Below are positions 1-6,580 of a stretch of 64,000 bases of DNA, one piece after another (position 1 is the first letter of the stretch; every line of letters starts with the position of its first letter). This stretch comes from an uncultured Clostridia bacterium (GTDB lineage Bacteria > Bacillota > Clostridia > TANB77 > CAG-508). The DNA lies in assembly GCA_934130435.1 (NCBI GenBank), contig CAKOYB010000002.1:1-64000 (forward strand). The letters run 5' to 3'. The notes beneath the pieces are model-generated. The model ran no database searches. It worked only from the letters and a program-made list of their open reading frames with translations, and had not been told where the DNA came from. Made by a program: the position numbers and the translations under genes.

Positions 1-10
1 TGTAAAACTC

Positions 11-38
11 TTGCAAATCAAATATTCTTATGTAATAA
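11..38 (+). promoter_or_regulatory. Putative sigma-A promoter of pilin cassette 1
   Basis: A -35-like TTGCAA (11-16) and a -10-like TAATAA (33-38) are 16 bases apart, about 60 bases ahead of the leader peptide start. The second cassette has TTGAAA at the exactly equivalent position (1596-1601), although that -35 lies outside the identical repeat. Independent conservation of the -35 at the same spacing supports a real promoter. The -10 is a weak match. Confidence 0.45.
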
Positions 39-99
39 TAAAAACAGTTAATTAAAGAAAAAGACAACGCAAGAAAAAATATAGAAGGAGAAATTACAA

Positions 100-213
100 A
101 TGACAAAGCTTGTAACGACTGAGGCTGTAACACACACACACACACACACACACGGTAATCTAAAAGATAATAATAAAGCAGAAAACAAAGCTGCTTTACT
201 TTGGATATATTAA
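100..213 (+). CDS. 37-residue leader peptide with Thr-His repeat, copy 1
   Basis: An ATG at 100 follows a strong ribosome site (AGAAGGAG, 82-89). The frame runs 37 codons to TAA at 211-213. The peptide begins MTKLVTTEAV, continues with four Thr-His pairs encoded by ACA CAC repeats, and ends ENKAALLWIY. It has no signal peptide and no recognised domain. The frame crosses a hairpin (175-197) and stops at the foot of a terminator-like hairpin (212-242), which is the arrangement of an attenuation leader peptide. Changing the AC count by one unit would bring a stop at 156 or 161, right after the repeat. Function is inferred from position only, but the copy at 1685-1798 is identical in sequence. 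Confidence 0.6.
   Translation: MTKLVTTEAVTHTHTHTHGNLKDNNKAENKAALLWIY
130..153. repeat. (AC)12 microsatellite inside the leader peptide, copy 1
   Basis: Twelve uninterrupted AC units lie within the leader peptide frame. A dinucleotide tract of this length is prone to slippage during replication. Both cassettes in the window carry exactly 12 units, which is the phase that keeps the peptide open to position 211. Confidence 0.95.
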
Positions 214-242
214 AAGAGATGGATAGAAGTTCATCTCTTTTT
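175..242 (+). promoter_or_regulatory. Tandem hairpins resembling an attenuator, copy 1
   Basis: The first hairpin pairs AAAGCAG (175-181) with CTGCTTT (191-197) inside the leader peptide frame. The second pairs AAAAGAGATG (212-221) perfectly with CATCTCTTTT (232-241) and ends in a T-run, as in an intrinsic terminator. The T-run can alternatively pair with a downstream GCAAAAA across a 3-base loop, so it may be sequestered. Together with the translated leader this suggests translation-coupled control of read-through into the pilin gene. No classical 2:3 antiterminator pairing was obvious. Confidence 0.5.
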
Positions 243-272
243 GCGTTGCAAAAAATAAAAGGGGGAAGAAAT

Positions 273-1340
273 ATGGAAAAGAAATTAACAAAAAACGAGA
301 AAGGAATAACATTAGTTGCTTTAATAATAACAATAATAATACTTTTGATATTAGCAGTAGTAAGTATAAGAGCAATAACAGGAGATAATATTCTAGGAAA
401 AGCAGAAGCAGGAAAGAATATGTATTCTGAAGCAGAAGAGGAAGAAAAGGTAAAAAGAGGAGTGAATTCTGCACTTATTGATGGAACAGGAACAATAAAA
501 GATGCAGAAAGTTTAAAAAAAGCTTTAGAAGGAGAGGGATTAAAAGTAAAGTCTGTAATTCTAAAAGGAACAAATTATGAGGCTATATTAGAAAATGGTA
601 ATAAGTATACTATCTCTATAAATGGAGGTGTTTCAAAAGCAGATGGAGGAAGTAGTAGTGAGGGTATATCAAAAGCATCAGATTTTACACATCAAGGAGG
701 AAAGATAACAGGTTTAAGTGAAACAGGAATAGCAAAATTAAATAATGGAATTACAGATTTAACTATTCCAACCAAAATTGATGATGATTCAATAACAGAA
801 ATAGGAGACATGGCTTTTGCTGGAGTGATGTATAATGAGGAAACTGAAGAAGAAACACCAACAGACTATAGTAAAATTACATCAGTTATAATTCCAGGAG
901 AAATACAAAAAATTGGAATGGGAGCATTTGCCTATTGTACTGAACTTAAACAAGTAGGTTTAGTTGAAGGACTAACTTCATTAGGACAAATTGCATTTGC
1001 AGCTTGTACAAGTTTAAAAGATATTGTTATACCATCATCTGTCCAGACTATTGGATCGACAGCATTGGGCGGGGCAGGAATTGAAAGTGCAACTATTTTA
1101 GAAGGGGTTCAAAAACTTGGAGACTTAATGTTTAACAGTTGCAAACAATTAAAGGTTATAAATTTGCCAAGTACGATAACATTTATAGCAAATGACCCTG
1201 ACAGTTTTAACAGTACTAATAGTTTGACTACTGTAAATATTAATCAAACAGCAGAAGATATTAAAAAAATTGAAGGAATAGATACTATTAATAGTTATAC
1301 AAATATATATGATAAGGATGGAAATAAAGTTGAATTATAA
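273..1340 (+). CDS. Pilin-like secreted protein with BspA-type leucine-rich repeats
   Basis: This is a 355-residue exported or surface protein. The start at 273 is chosen because GGGGGAAG lies just upstream; a longer frame exists from a TTG at 201 but has no ribosome site. The N-terminus has a short basic leader ending KNEKG, then a long hydrophobic run beginning ITLVALIITI, which resembles a class III (type IV pilin-like) signal. The usual Glu at +5 of mature pilins is replaced by Ala, so it is better called pseudopilin-like. From about residue 140 onward there are repeats of the LRR_5/BspA type (motifs such as ITSVIIPGEIQKIGMGAFAYC and IVIPSSVQTIGSTAL). BspA-type domains commonly mediate adhesion. 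The gene sits behind the repeated leader, and the next gene shares only its N-terminus. The exact ligand is unknown. Confidence 0.75.
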   Translation: MEKKLTKNEKGITLVALIITIIILLILAVVSIRAITGDNILGKAEAGKNMYSEAEEEEKVKRGVNSALIDGTGTIKDAESLKKALEGEGLKVKSVILKGTNYEAILENGNKYTISINGGVSKADGGSSSEGISKASDFTHQGGKITGLSETGIAKLNNGITDLTIPTKIDDDSITEIGDMAFAGVMYNEETEEETPTDYSKITSVIIPGEIQKIGMGAFAYCTELKQVGLVEGLTSLGQIAFAACTSLKDIVIPSSVQTIGSTALGGAGIESATILEGVQKLGDLMFNSCKQLKVINLPSTITFIANDPDSFNSTNSLTTVNINQTAEDIKKIEGIDTINSYTNIYDKDGNKVEL

Positions 1341-1347
1341 TATAAAA

Positions 1348-1380
1348 TGTTCTAGGCAGCACGAACAATTAGTTTTTATT
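1348..1380 (+). terminator. TGTTC/GAACA hairpin with T-tract after pilin gene 1
   Basis: TGTTC (1348-1352) and GAACA (1363-1367) flank a 10-base core and are followed by a T-rich tract. It lies eight bases after the pilin stop codon, so it could act as a terminator. A near-copy occurs at 1451-1470. The short stem makes this a moderate call. Confidence 0.45.
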
Positions 1381-1410
1381 TATTAATATAAATTATAGAA
1401 AGATGGCATT

Positions 1411-1511
1411 ACCCAACCTATATATTTTTTCTCTTCATAAAAAAATATAATGTTCTAAGCAGCTCGAACAATTAATTTTTTTATTCATCGAAAATAATAT
1501 ATAGGTTGGGT
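1411..1511. repeat. 101-bp element bounded by perfect 16-bp inverted repeats
   Basis: ACCCAACCTATATATT (1411-1426) is the exact reverse complement of AATATATAGGTTGGGT (1496-1511). Between the arms is the second TGTTC/GAACA element (1451-1470) and its T-tract. The whole lies in the 517-base gap between the two pilin genes. No clear target-site duplication flanks it. It could be a large terminator stem, a miniature inverted-repeat element or a recombination site. There is no coding capacity. Confidence 0.6.
1451..1488 (+). terminator. Second TGTTC/GAACA element with T-tract
   Basis: This matches the element at 1348 in 18 of 20 core bases and in the following ATTARTTTTT stretch, so the pair forms direct repeats 103 bases apart. 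It lies in the loop of the 1411-1511 inverted repeat. Confidence 0.4.
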
Positions 1512-1595
1512 GACTTATGTTATTATGTTTAAAAAATATACAAAAGGTAGGCTAGACAAAGTAATAATTTGCAATTTAAATTTGGTATAAAACTA

Positions 1596-1623
1596 TTGAA
1601 AATTGAACTTTCTTATGTAATAA
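1596..1623 (+). promoter_or_regulatory. Putative sigma-A promoter of pilin cassette 2
   Basis: TTGAAA (1596-1601) and TAATAA (1618-1623) are 16 bases apart. The spacing to the leader peptide is the same as in cassette 1. Confidence 0.45.
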
Positions 1624-1684
1624 TAAAAACAGTTAATTAAAGAAAAAGACAACGCAAGAAAAAATATAGAAGGAGAAATTACAA

Positions 1685-1798
1685 ATGACAAAGCTTGTAA
1701 CGACTGAGGCTGTAACACACACACACACACACACACACGGTAATCTAAAAGATAATAATAAAGCAGAAAACAAAGCTGCTTTACTTTGGATATATTAA
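1685..1798 (+). CDS. 37-residue leader peptide with Thr-His repeat, copy 2
   Basis: Identical in sequence to the peptide at 100-213, with the same ribosome site, the same 12 AC units (1715-1738) and TAA at 1796-1798. The same attenuator-like hairpin follows. Preservation of an open frame over an unstable repeat in both copies suggests selection or very recent duplication. Confidence 0.6.
   Translation: MTKLVTTEAVTHTHTHTHGNLKDNNKAENKAALLWIY
1715..1738. repeat. (AC)12 microsatellite, copy 2
   Basis: Twelve AC units, the same number as in copy 1, within the leader peptide frame. Confidence 0.95.
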
Positions 1799-1827
1799 AA
1801 GAGATGGATAGAAGTTCATCTCTTTTT
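1760..1827 (+). promoter_or_regulatory. Tandem hairpins resembling an attenuator, copy 2
   Basis: Same two hairpins as in cassette 1: AAAGCAG/CTGCTTT (1760-1782) inside the leader frame, and AAAAGAGATG/CATCTCTTTT (1797-1826) with a T-run. Confidence 0.5.
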
Positions 1828-1857
1828 GCGTTGCAAAAAATAAAAGGGGGAAGAAAT

Positions 1858-2493
1858 ATGGAAAAGAAATTAACAAAAAACGAGAAAGGAATAACATTAG
1901 TTGCTTTAATAATAACAATAATAATACTTTTGATATTAGCAGTTGTAAGTATACGAGCAATAACAGGAGATAATATTCTAGGAAAAGCAGAAAAGGCAAA
2001 AGAAAAATATGAAAATGCAAAAGGTAATGAGTTAGATATATTAAAAAATTATTCAAACAATATTGAGCAAGAAAAACTTGATACAAAAAAAGTATTAAAT
2101 AAGGCATATGTATCTGAATCAAAAGATGGTGAAGCAATTATTTATTCAATAGTTAATGAAAACAATGATGTAAAATTAAGTGTAAAACAAAAATCCGGAG
2201 AAAATGTACAAGAGCAAATTAGCATTCCTATAAAAATAGTAACAAATTTTGAACCAATATACGTTTATATTGGAGAAGAGAAAATTGATATAACACCAGG
2301 AAATGCATGTGAGGTTGTAATAGAAGGTAATGAATCTAATACAGAATCAGAAAAAGGTTATATTTTAGAGAATTATCTATTTCCAGGTACTAAAAAAGGA
2401 AACGCATATTCTGCTTCAACTAATATTAGCGGTGATGGAAATTTTGATTATTTAATAAGAAATGAAAACTACGATATATACACAGTACAATAA
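1858..2493 (+). CDS. Pilin-like secreted protein, unknown exported domain
   Basis: A 211-residue protein whose first ~45 residues match the previous pilin-like gene: the same basic leader, KNEKG, and the ITLVALIITI hydrophobic segment lacking the +5 Glu. After residue ~45 it is unrelated. The rest is acidic, Lys/Glu/Asn-rich and without cysteine pairs except a single Cys, and I recognise no domain. The predicted topology is an N-terminal anchor with a 165-residue external part. The start is supported by GGGGGAAG upstream. Expression is presumably controlled by the same leader/attenuator module as its neighbour. Confidence 0.7.
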   Translation: MEKKLTKNEKGITLVALIITIIILLILAVVSIRAITGDNILGKAEKAKEKYENAKGNELDILKNYSNNIEQEKLDTKKVLNKAYVSESKDGEAIIYSIVNENNDVKLSVKQKSGENVQEQISIPIKIVTNFEPIYVYIGEEKIDITPGNACEVVIEGNESNTESEKGYILENYLFPGTKKGNAYSASTNISGDGNFDYLIRNENYDIYTVQ

Positions 2494-2504
2494 AATTGCA
2501 TAAA

Positions 2505-2533
2505 TTGACATAAAATATAAAATGGTGTATAAT
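2505..2533 (+). promoter_or_regulatory. Consensus sigma-A promoter of the small membrane protein gene
   Basis: A perfect TTGACA (2505-2510) and TATAAT (2528-2533) are separated by 17 bases. A small hairpin CTTGT/ACAAG lies at about 2546-2561 in the predicted leader. Confidence 0.75.
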
Positions 2534-2602
2534 AAATATAATAACTTGTTGATATACAAGTAGAGTACGATAATTATCAAAAAATATTAAGGAGGCATAA
2601 TA

Positions 2603-2830
2603 ATGTTTTTCGTACGGTTGTTACAAATGATGTTCTTGATTGTGAGTTCAGTGATGGCTGGAGCAATTTGGGGTGGAAAGCCCCTTTCAAAAGAACTGAT
2701 ATTCGCAATTGGCATTGCAACATTTGTAGGAATTCTCCTGCTTGAGATTGGTATCCTTGCAGGTAAAGCAAAACAAAAATCAGAAGATTATGTTATCAGC
2801 AACAAAACTAACGAGGACGATGATGATTAA
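2603..2830 (+). CDS. Small two-helix membrane protein with foreign-looking codon use
   Basis: A 75-residue protein with two predicted membrane segments (about residues 3-23 and 33-53) and a charged tail ending in four Asp. AAGGAGG at 2589-2595 fixes the start. No family was recognised. Base and codon use are richer in G and C than in neighbouring genes (for example CTCCTGCTTGAG), and it stands alone between its own consensus promoter and a strong terminator, which suggests recent acquisition. Its fifth codon is CGG (2615-2617), preceded by GTA, a codon otherwise absent from native genes here except at frame breaks. If CGG causes a +1 shift, translation would reach TGA three codons later. The protein may therefore be poorly expressed or regulated in this host. 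Confidence 0.6.
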   Translation: MFFVRLLQMMFLIVSSVMAGAIWGGKPLSKELIFAIGIATFVGILLLEIGILAGKAKQKSEDYVISNKTNEDDDD

Positions 2831-2840
2831 TCAAATGATT

Positions 2841-2873
2841 CTCTCTTCCCAAAAGCGGGAAGAGAGTTTTTTT
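2841..2873 (+). terminator. Strong intrinsic terminator
   Basis: CTCTCTTCCC (2841-2850) pairs perfectly with GGGAAGAGAG across an AAAAGC loop, followed by seven T. Confidence 0.9.
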
Positions 2874-2876
2874 ATC

Positions 2877-3860
2877 TTATATTAATTGTTCTAATATTTG
2901 AATAGCATTTGTAGCAGCACCTTTTCTTATATTATCTGCTACAACCCAAATATTAATAGCGTTTTTAGCACTAAAATCTCTTCGTATTCGTCCAACTAAA
3001 ACATCATCAAAGCCACTTGCTAAAGAAGATAAAGGATATACATTTTCATATATGTTATCTAATACTTTTATTCCTGGAAAATTAGCAAGTATGTTTTTTA
3101 CTTCATTTAATTCAATTTCATTATAAAATTCAATATTAATACTTTCACTATGACTATTAAAAACTGGTACACGAACTGCAGTGGCAGTTACTAATAAATT
3201 AGGTTTGTGCAGGATTTTTCTTGTTTCATTAATCATTTTTTCTTCTTCTTTTGTGTATCCATTATCACAAAAAGAATCTATGTGAGGCAGACAATTGTTA
3301 AAAATTTGATGTGGAAATTTTTTGTTTTCTAATCCTTTTATACCATTTTCTAAGTCTTCAATTCCAAATCTCCCAGCACCTGAAACAGCTTGATATGTAG
3401 AAAATACAATTCTTTTAATATCATAAAAATCATCTAAAGCTTTTAATGGAAGAACAGCTTGGATGGTTGAACAGTTTGGATTTGCAATAATTCCTTTGTT
3501 ATTTTGTATGTCTTCAGGGTTTACTTCGGGAACTACCAATGGAACATTTGGATCCATTCTAAATGCACTACTATTATCTATTACAATACAACCGTTTTGA
3601 GCAGCTATAGGAGAATATTTTTTTGAGGTATCACCGCCAGCAGAAAAGATTGCAAAGTCAAAATGCTTATTCTTAAAAGTTTCTGTAGTTAATTCTTGAA
3701 CAATATAATCTTTTCCCATAAAATTTATTACAGTTCCAGCAGACTTTTTAGAAGAAAATAGAACATATTCTTTAATAGTTGCCAAGTTTTTTTCTTCTAA
3801 AACCTTTAATATACATCTTCCAACAAGACCAGTAGCACCTACAATAGCAACACTATACAT
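2877..3860 (-). CDS. asd: Aspartate-semialdehyde dehydrogenase
   Basis: Asd reduces aspartyl phosphate to aspartate semialdehyde with NADPH, the branch point to lysine/diaminopimelate, threonine and methionine. The 327-residue protein has the N-terminal Rossmann motif VGATGLVG and the active-site cysteine in NPNCSTIQ near residue 130, which are family hallmarks, and normal length. The start at 3860 is chosen because AGGAGG lies upstream; the longer frame to 3932 lacks a ribosome site. It is monocistronic and diverges from the T-box-controlled thrS, so two genes of threonine and aspartate-family metabolism sit back to back. Confidence 0.93.
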   Translation of the reverse strand: MYSVAIVGATGLVGRCILKVLEEKNLATIKEYVLFSSKKSAGTVINFMGKDYIVQELTTETFKNKHFDFAIFSAGGDTSKKYSPIAAQNGCIVIDNSSAFRMDPNVPLVVPEVNPEDIQNNKGIIANPNCSTIQAVLPLKALDDFYDIKRIVFSTYQAVSGAGRFGIEDLENGIKGLENKKFPHQIFNNCLPHIDSFCDNGYTKEEEKMINETRKILHKPNLLVTATAVRVPVFNSHSESINIEFYNEIELNEVKNILANFPGIKVLDNIYENVYPLSSLASGFDDVLVGRIRRDFSAKNAINIWVVADNIRKGAATNAIQILEQLI

Positions 3861-3911
3861 AAAAAACCTCCTTAATTTGATATATATTAATATATGAATG
3901 TATAATTGATA

Positions 3912-3940
3912 TTGACAAACGTAAACATACAAAGTATAAT
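3912..3940 (+). promoter_or_regulatory. Consensus sigma-A promoter for T-box-thrS
   Basis: TTGACA (3912-3917) and TATAAT (3935-3940) with a 17-base spacer, just ahead of the T-box leader. Confidence 0.8.
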
Positions 3941-3959
3941 ATTATTTATAAAAACTATA

Positions 3960-4176
3960 ATTAAGACAAAGTAAAATAGAGGTTAATTAAAGAGAGTAGT
4001 AATCATAGGCTGAAAGTTACTATAATAAAACATATTTGAAAAACTAGCTTAATTGTTTCTAGAAAAAAACTAGACGTTAATTACGTTATAATTATTAATT
4101 AAGTAAAAAATAGGATGGAACCGTGTGTAAAATGCACTCCTAAGAATATATTTATATGTTCTTAGGAGTGCATTAA
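3960..4176 (+). promoter_or_regulatory. T-box leader controlling thrS
   Basis: The conserved T-box sequence appears as AGGATGGAACCGTG (4112-4125). It is followed by a terminator: TGCACTCCTAAGAA (4133-4146) pairs with TTCTTAGGAGTGCA (4159-4172), then T-rich DNA. An AGAGAGTA motif typical of the stem I GA-rich region lies near 3990. By family knowledge, uncharged tRNA-Thr binding to stem I and the T-box bulge disrupts the terminator and allows thrS transcription. The specifier codon was not resolved with certainty; ACA and ACT triplets are both present in stem I. Confidence 0.88.
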
Positions 4177-4201
4177 TTTATATTAAGGAGGAATGGTAAA
4201 G

Positions 4202-6142
4202 ATGATTAAGGTTACTTTAAAAGACGGAAGTGTTAAAGAAGTAGAAAGTGGTATGTCAATTTTAGACATAGCGAAAGGAATTAGTGAAGGACTAGCAAGA
4301 GTTGCAACTGCAGGAAAAGTTAATAGCCAAGTTAAAGATTTAAGAACTGCTATTAACGAAGACTGTTCATTAGAAATATTAACATTTGAGTCTGATTTAG
4401 ACGGCAAAAAAGCATATTGGCATACTACATCACATATAATGGCACAAGCTGTAAAGAGACTATTTCCAGATGTTAAACTTGCAATTGGACCAGCAATAGA
4501 CGAAGGATTCTATTATGATTTTGACACAGAAAAACCTTTTACAGATGAAGATAAAGCAAAGATTGAAGAAGAAATTAAGAAAATAATAAAAGAAGATTTA
4601 GCAATTGAAAGATTTGAACTTCCAAGAGTTGAAGCAATTAAATTAATGAAAGATAAAAACGAGGATTATAAGGTTGAATTAATAGAAGAATTACCAGAAG
4701 GAGAAGTTATATCTTTCTATAAACAAGGAGAATTTACAGATCTTTGTGCAGGACCACATTTAATGAGTACTGGTAAAGTAAAAGCAGTAAAAATTTTATC
4801 ATCTTCTGGAGCCTATTGGAGAGGTGATGAGCACAATAAGATGTTACAAAGAATTTATGCAATTTCTTTTCCAAAAGTAAGCCAATTAGAAGAACATCTA
4901 GAATTGCTTGAAGATAGAAAAAGCAGAGATCATAGAAAGATTGGAAGAGATTTAAAAATATTTATGACACACCCATTAGTTGGTTCAGGACTTCCAATGT
5001 ATTTACCAAATGGAGCAACAATTAGAAGAACTTTAGAAAGATATATACAAGATAAAGAGTTATCACTTGGGTATAATCATGTTTATACACCAAGCTTAGC
5101 AACAACAAATTTATATAAAACAAGTGGACATTGGGATCACTATAAAGATGATATGTTTCCAGTTATGAAAATGGAAAATGAAGAATTAGTTTTAAGACCA
5201 ATGAATTGTCCTCACCACATGCTAGTGTATAAAAATGAACTACGTTCTTATAAAGATTTGCCAATTAAAATAGGAGAACTTGCACATGATTTTAGATACG
5301 AAAATTCAGGAGCAGTATGTGGACTAGAAAGAGTTAGGCAAATGTGCCAGAATGATGCACATTTATTTGTAAGACCAGATCAAATAAAAGAAGAGGTTGG
5401 AAAGGTTATAAATCTAATATTTGAAGTTTATATTAAGGATATGGGCTTTGAGAGAGATAGATTTGCTTTTAGACTTTCTTTAAGAGATAAAAACAACAAA
5501 GAAAAATATATAGATAATGACGAAATGTGGGAAACAGCAGAAAAACAGCTAAGAGAAATATTAAAAGATTTGAATATAGATTTTTATGAAGCCGAAGGAG
5601 AAGCAGCATTCTATGGACCTAAAATAGATATTCAAATAAAAACAGCTTTAGGACATGACGTAACAATTCCAACATGCCAATTAGATTTCGCATTACCAGA
5701 AAGATTTGATTTAAAGTATGTTGGAAAAGATGGAAATGAACATAGACCTGTTGTTATTCATAGAGCTATTTTAGGATCATCAGACAGATTTATTTCATTT
5801 TTGCTTGAAGAAACAAAAGGAAATCTACCAACATGGCTTGCACCAGTACAAGTAAAAATACTTCCAATAGCAGATGCACATGTAGAATATGCAAACAAAA
5901 TAAAAGAAGAATTACAAAAAGCAAAAATAAGAGTAGAACTTGATGATAGACAAGAAAAAATTGGATATAAAATTCGAGAAGCACAACTTCAAAAGATACC
6001 TTATATGCTTGTCGTTGGAGATAAAGAGAAAGAAAATAAAACAGTAGGAGTTCGTTCAAGAAAAAACGGAGATATAGGGGAAAAGAATTTTAAAGAATTT
6101 ATGAACGATATAAAAGAAGAAATCGAAAATTATGTAAGATAG
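4202..6142 (+). CDS. thrS: Threonyl-tRNA synthetase
   Basis: ThrRS charges tRNA-Thr. The 646-residue protein has all expected parts: a TGS domain (about 1-60), the editing domain with HTTSH at 74-78, the class II catalytic core with MNCPHHMLVY and FRYENSGAVCGLERVRQM, and a C-terminal anticodon-binding domain. ATG 4202 is preferred over ATG 4193 because AAGGAGG (4185-4191) is 10 bases from the former and only one base from the latter. It is controlled by the T-box leader upstream and ends at a bidirectional terminator. Confidence 0.96.
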   Translation: MIKVTLKDGSVKEVESGMSILDIAKGISEGLARVATAGKVNSQVKDLRTAINEDCSLEILTFESDLDGKKAYWHTTSHIMAQAVKRLFPDVKLAIGPAIDEGFYYDFDTEKPFTDEDKAKIEEEIKKIIKEDLAIERFELPRVEAIKLMKDKNEDYKVELIEELPEGEVISFYKQGEFTDLCAGPHLMSTGKVKAVKILSSSGAYWRGDEHNKMLQRIYAISFPKVSQLEEHLELLEDRKSRDHRKIGRDLKIFMTHPLVGSGLPMYLPNGATIRRTLERYIQDKELSLGYNHVYTPSLATTNLYKTSGHWDHYKDDMFPVMKMENEELVLRPMNCPHHMLVYKNELRSYKDLPIKIGELAHDFRYENSGAVCGLERVRQMCQNDAHLFVRPDQIKEEVGKVINLIFEVYIKDMGFERDRFAFRLSLRDKNNKEKYIDNDEMWETAEKQLREILKDLNIDFYEAEGEAAFYGPKIDIQIKTALGHDVTIPTCQLDFALPERFDLKYVGKDGNEHRPVVIHRAILGSSDRFISFLLEETKGNLPTWLAPVQVKILPIADAHVEYANKIKEELQKAKIRVELDDRQEKIGYKIREAQLQKIPYMLVVGDKEKENKTVGVRSRKNGDIGEKNFKEFMNDIKEEIENYVR

Positions 6143-6152
6143 AATTAAAGAA

Positions 6153-6178
6153 AAACTGTAAGCATATGCTTACAGTTT
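6153..6178. terminator. Bidirectional terminator between thrS and a convergent gene
   Basis: AAACTGTAAGCAT (6153-6165) and ATGCTTACAGTTT (6166-6178) form a perfect 26-base palindrome with flanking A and T runs. Confidence 0.8.
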
Positions 6179-6423
6179 TAATCTAAGTTTATTTTATTTG
6201 CAATATCAATAAAATCGTCAGATTCTAAAAATCTGTTTAAATTTCTTTTTGAAATGCCAGTTTCTATAGAAATACTATTTAATGATAAATTATCAATATT
6301 TGTTTCTCCTATAAAAGTTTTAAATTTATTAATATCAGCTCTTTCTTTGGCTAAGCAATTGCAACATACATTATAATTTGAAACATAGAAACTACCGCAG
6401 CGATTACATTTTTTAAATTCCAT
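6178..6423 (-). CDS. Zinc-ribbon/HTH small protein, YvyF-like
   Basis: An 81-residue protein. The N-terminus carries a four-cysteine zinc ribbon (CNRCGSFYVSNYNVCCNCL), and the C-terminal half (SLNSISIETGISKRNLNRFL) looks like a small helix-turn-helix. This layout resembles the flagellar-operon protein YvyF of Firmicutes, but no flagellar gene lies nearby, so a flagellar role is not implied. GGAGG supports the start. It is convergent with thrS. Probably a nucleic-acid-binding or regulatory protein. Confidence 0.6.
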   Translation of the reverse strand: MEFKKCNRCGSFYVSNYNVCCNCLAKERADINKFKTFIGETNIDNLSLNSISIETGISKRNLNRFLESDDFIDIANKINLD

Positions 6424-6531
6424 AAAAACCTCCAGATAAAACTAAAAATAATTCGACATTATTCTATCATAATGAGTAAAAAAAATAAACAAAAAAACAG
6501 AAAAAAATAAAAATATATTATTATGATATCG

Positions 6532-6560
6532 TTGACAAAAAAGAAGATTATTTATAGAAT
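6532..6560 (+). promoter_or_regulatory. Sigma-A-type promoter
   Basis: TTGACA (6532-6537) and TAGAAT (6555-6560) with a 17-base spacer, 20 bases ahead of the next start codon. Confidence 0.6.
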
Positions 6561-6580
6561 TATGAGAAAGGAGACTACAA

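Larger units (their letters stand above)
25..407. repeat. 383-bp direct repeat, copy 1 (pilin leader and pilin N-terminus)
   Basis: This segment is repeated at 1610-1992 with a constant offset of 1585 bases and only about two mismatches, both in the codons just after the pilin hydrophobic segment. It spans the -10 region, the leader peptide gene with its (AC)12 tract, both hairpins, the pilin ribosome site and the first ~45 pilin codons. Beyond it the two genes are unrelated. This is a cassette design: one conserved expression and secretion module joined to different exported domains. Recombination between copies would delete or swap the first gene. Confidence 0.95.
1610..1992. repeat. 383-bp direct repeat, copy 2
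   Basis: This is the second copy of the segment at 25-407, covering the leader region and the start of the second pilin-like gene. The near-identity, including silent positions, points to recent duplication or ongoing gene conversion. Confidence 0.95.

Noticed and set aside
130..153. AC slippage fusing the leader peptide to the pilin frame
   Set aside because: I checked both shifted frames: each meets a stop (156 or 161) before reaching the pilin start, so a fusion cannot arise.
201..272. Extended N-terminus of the first pilin-like protein from a TTG
   Set aside because: No ribosome site, the region forms the terminator hairpin, and the short start at 273 has GGGGGAAG.
1348..1470. LexA operators
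   Set aside because: The arms are TGTTC...GAACA, the outward orientation, not the inward GAAC...GTTC of Firmicutes LexA boxes.
1411..1511. Insertion sequence
   Set aside because: Only 101 bp, no transposase, and no target-site duplication was visible.
1781..2137. Minus-strand reading frame opposite the second pilin gene
   Set aside because: Leucine-rich shadow of an AT-rich coding strand; no ribosome site.
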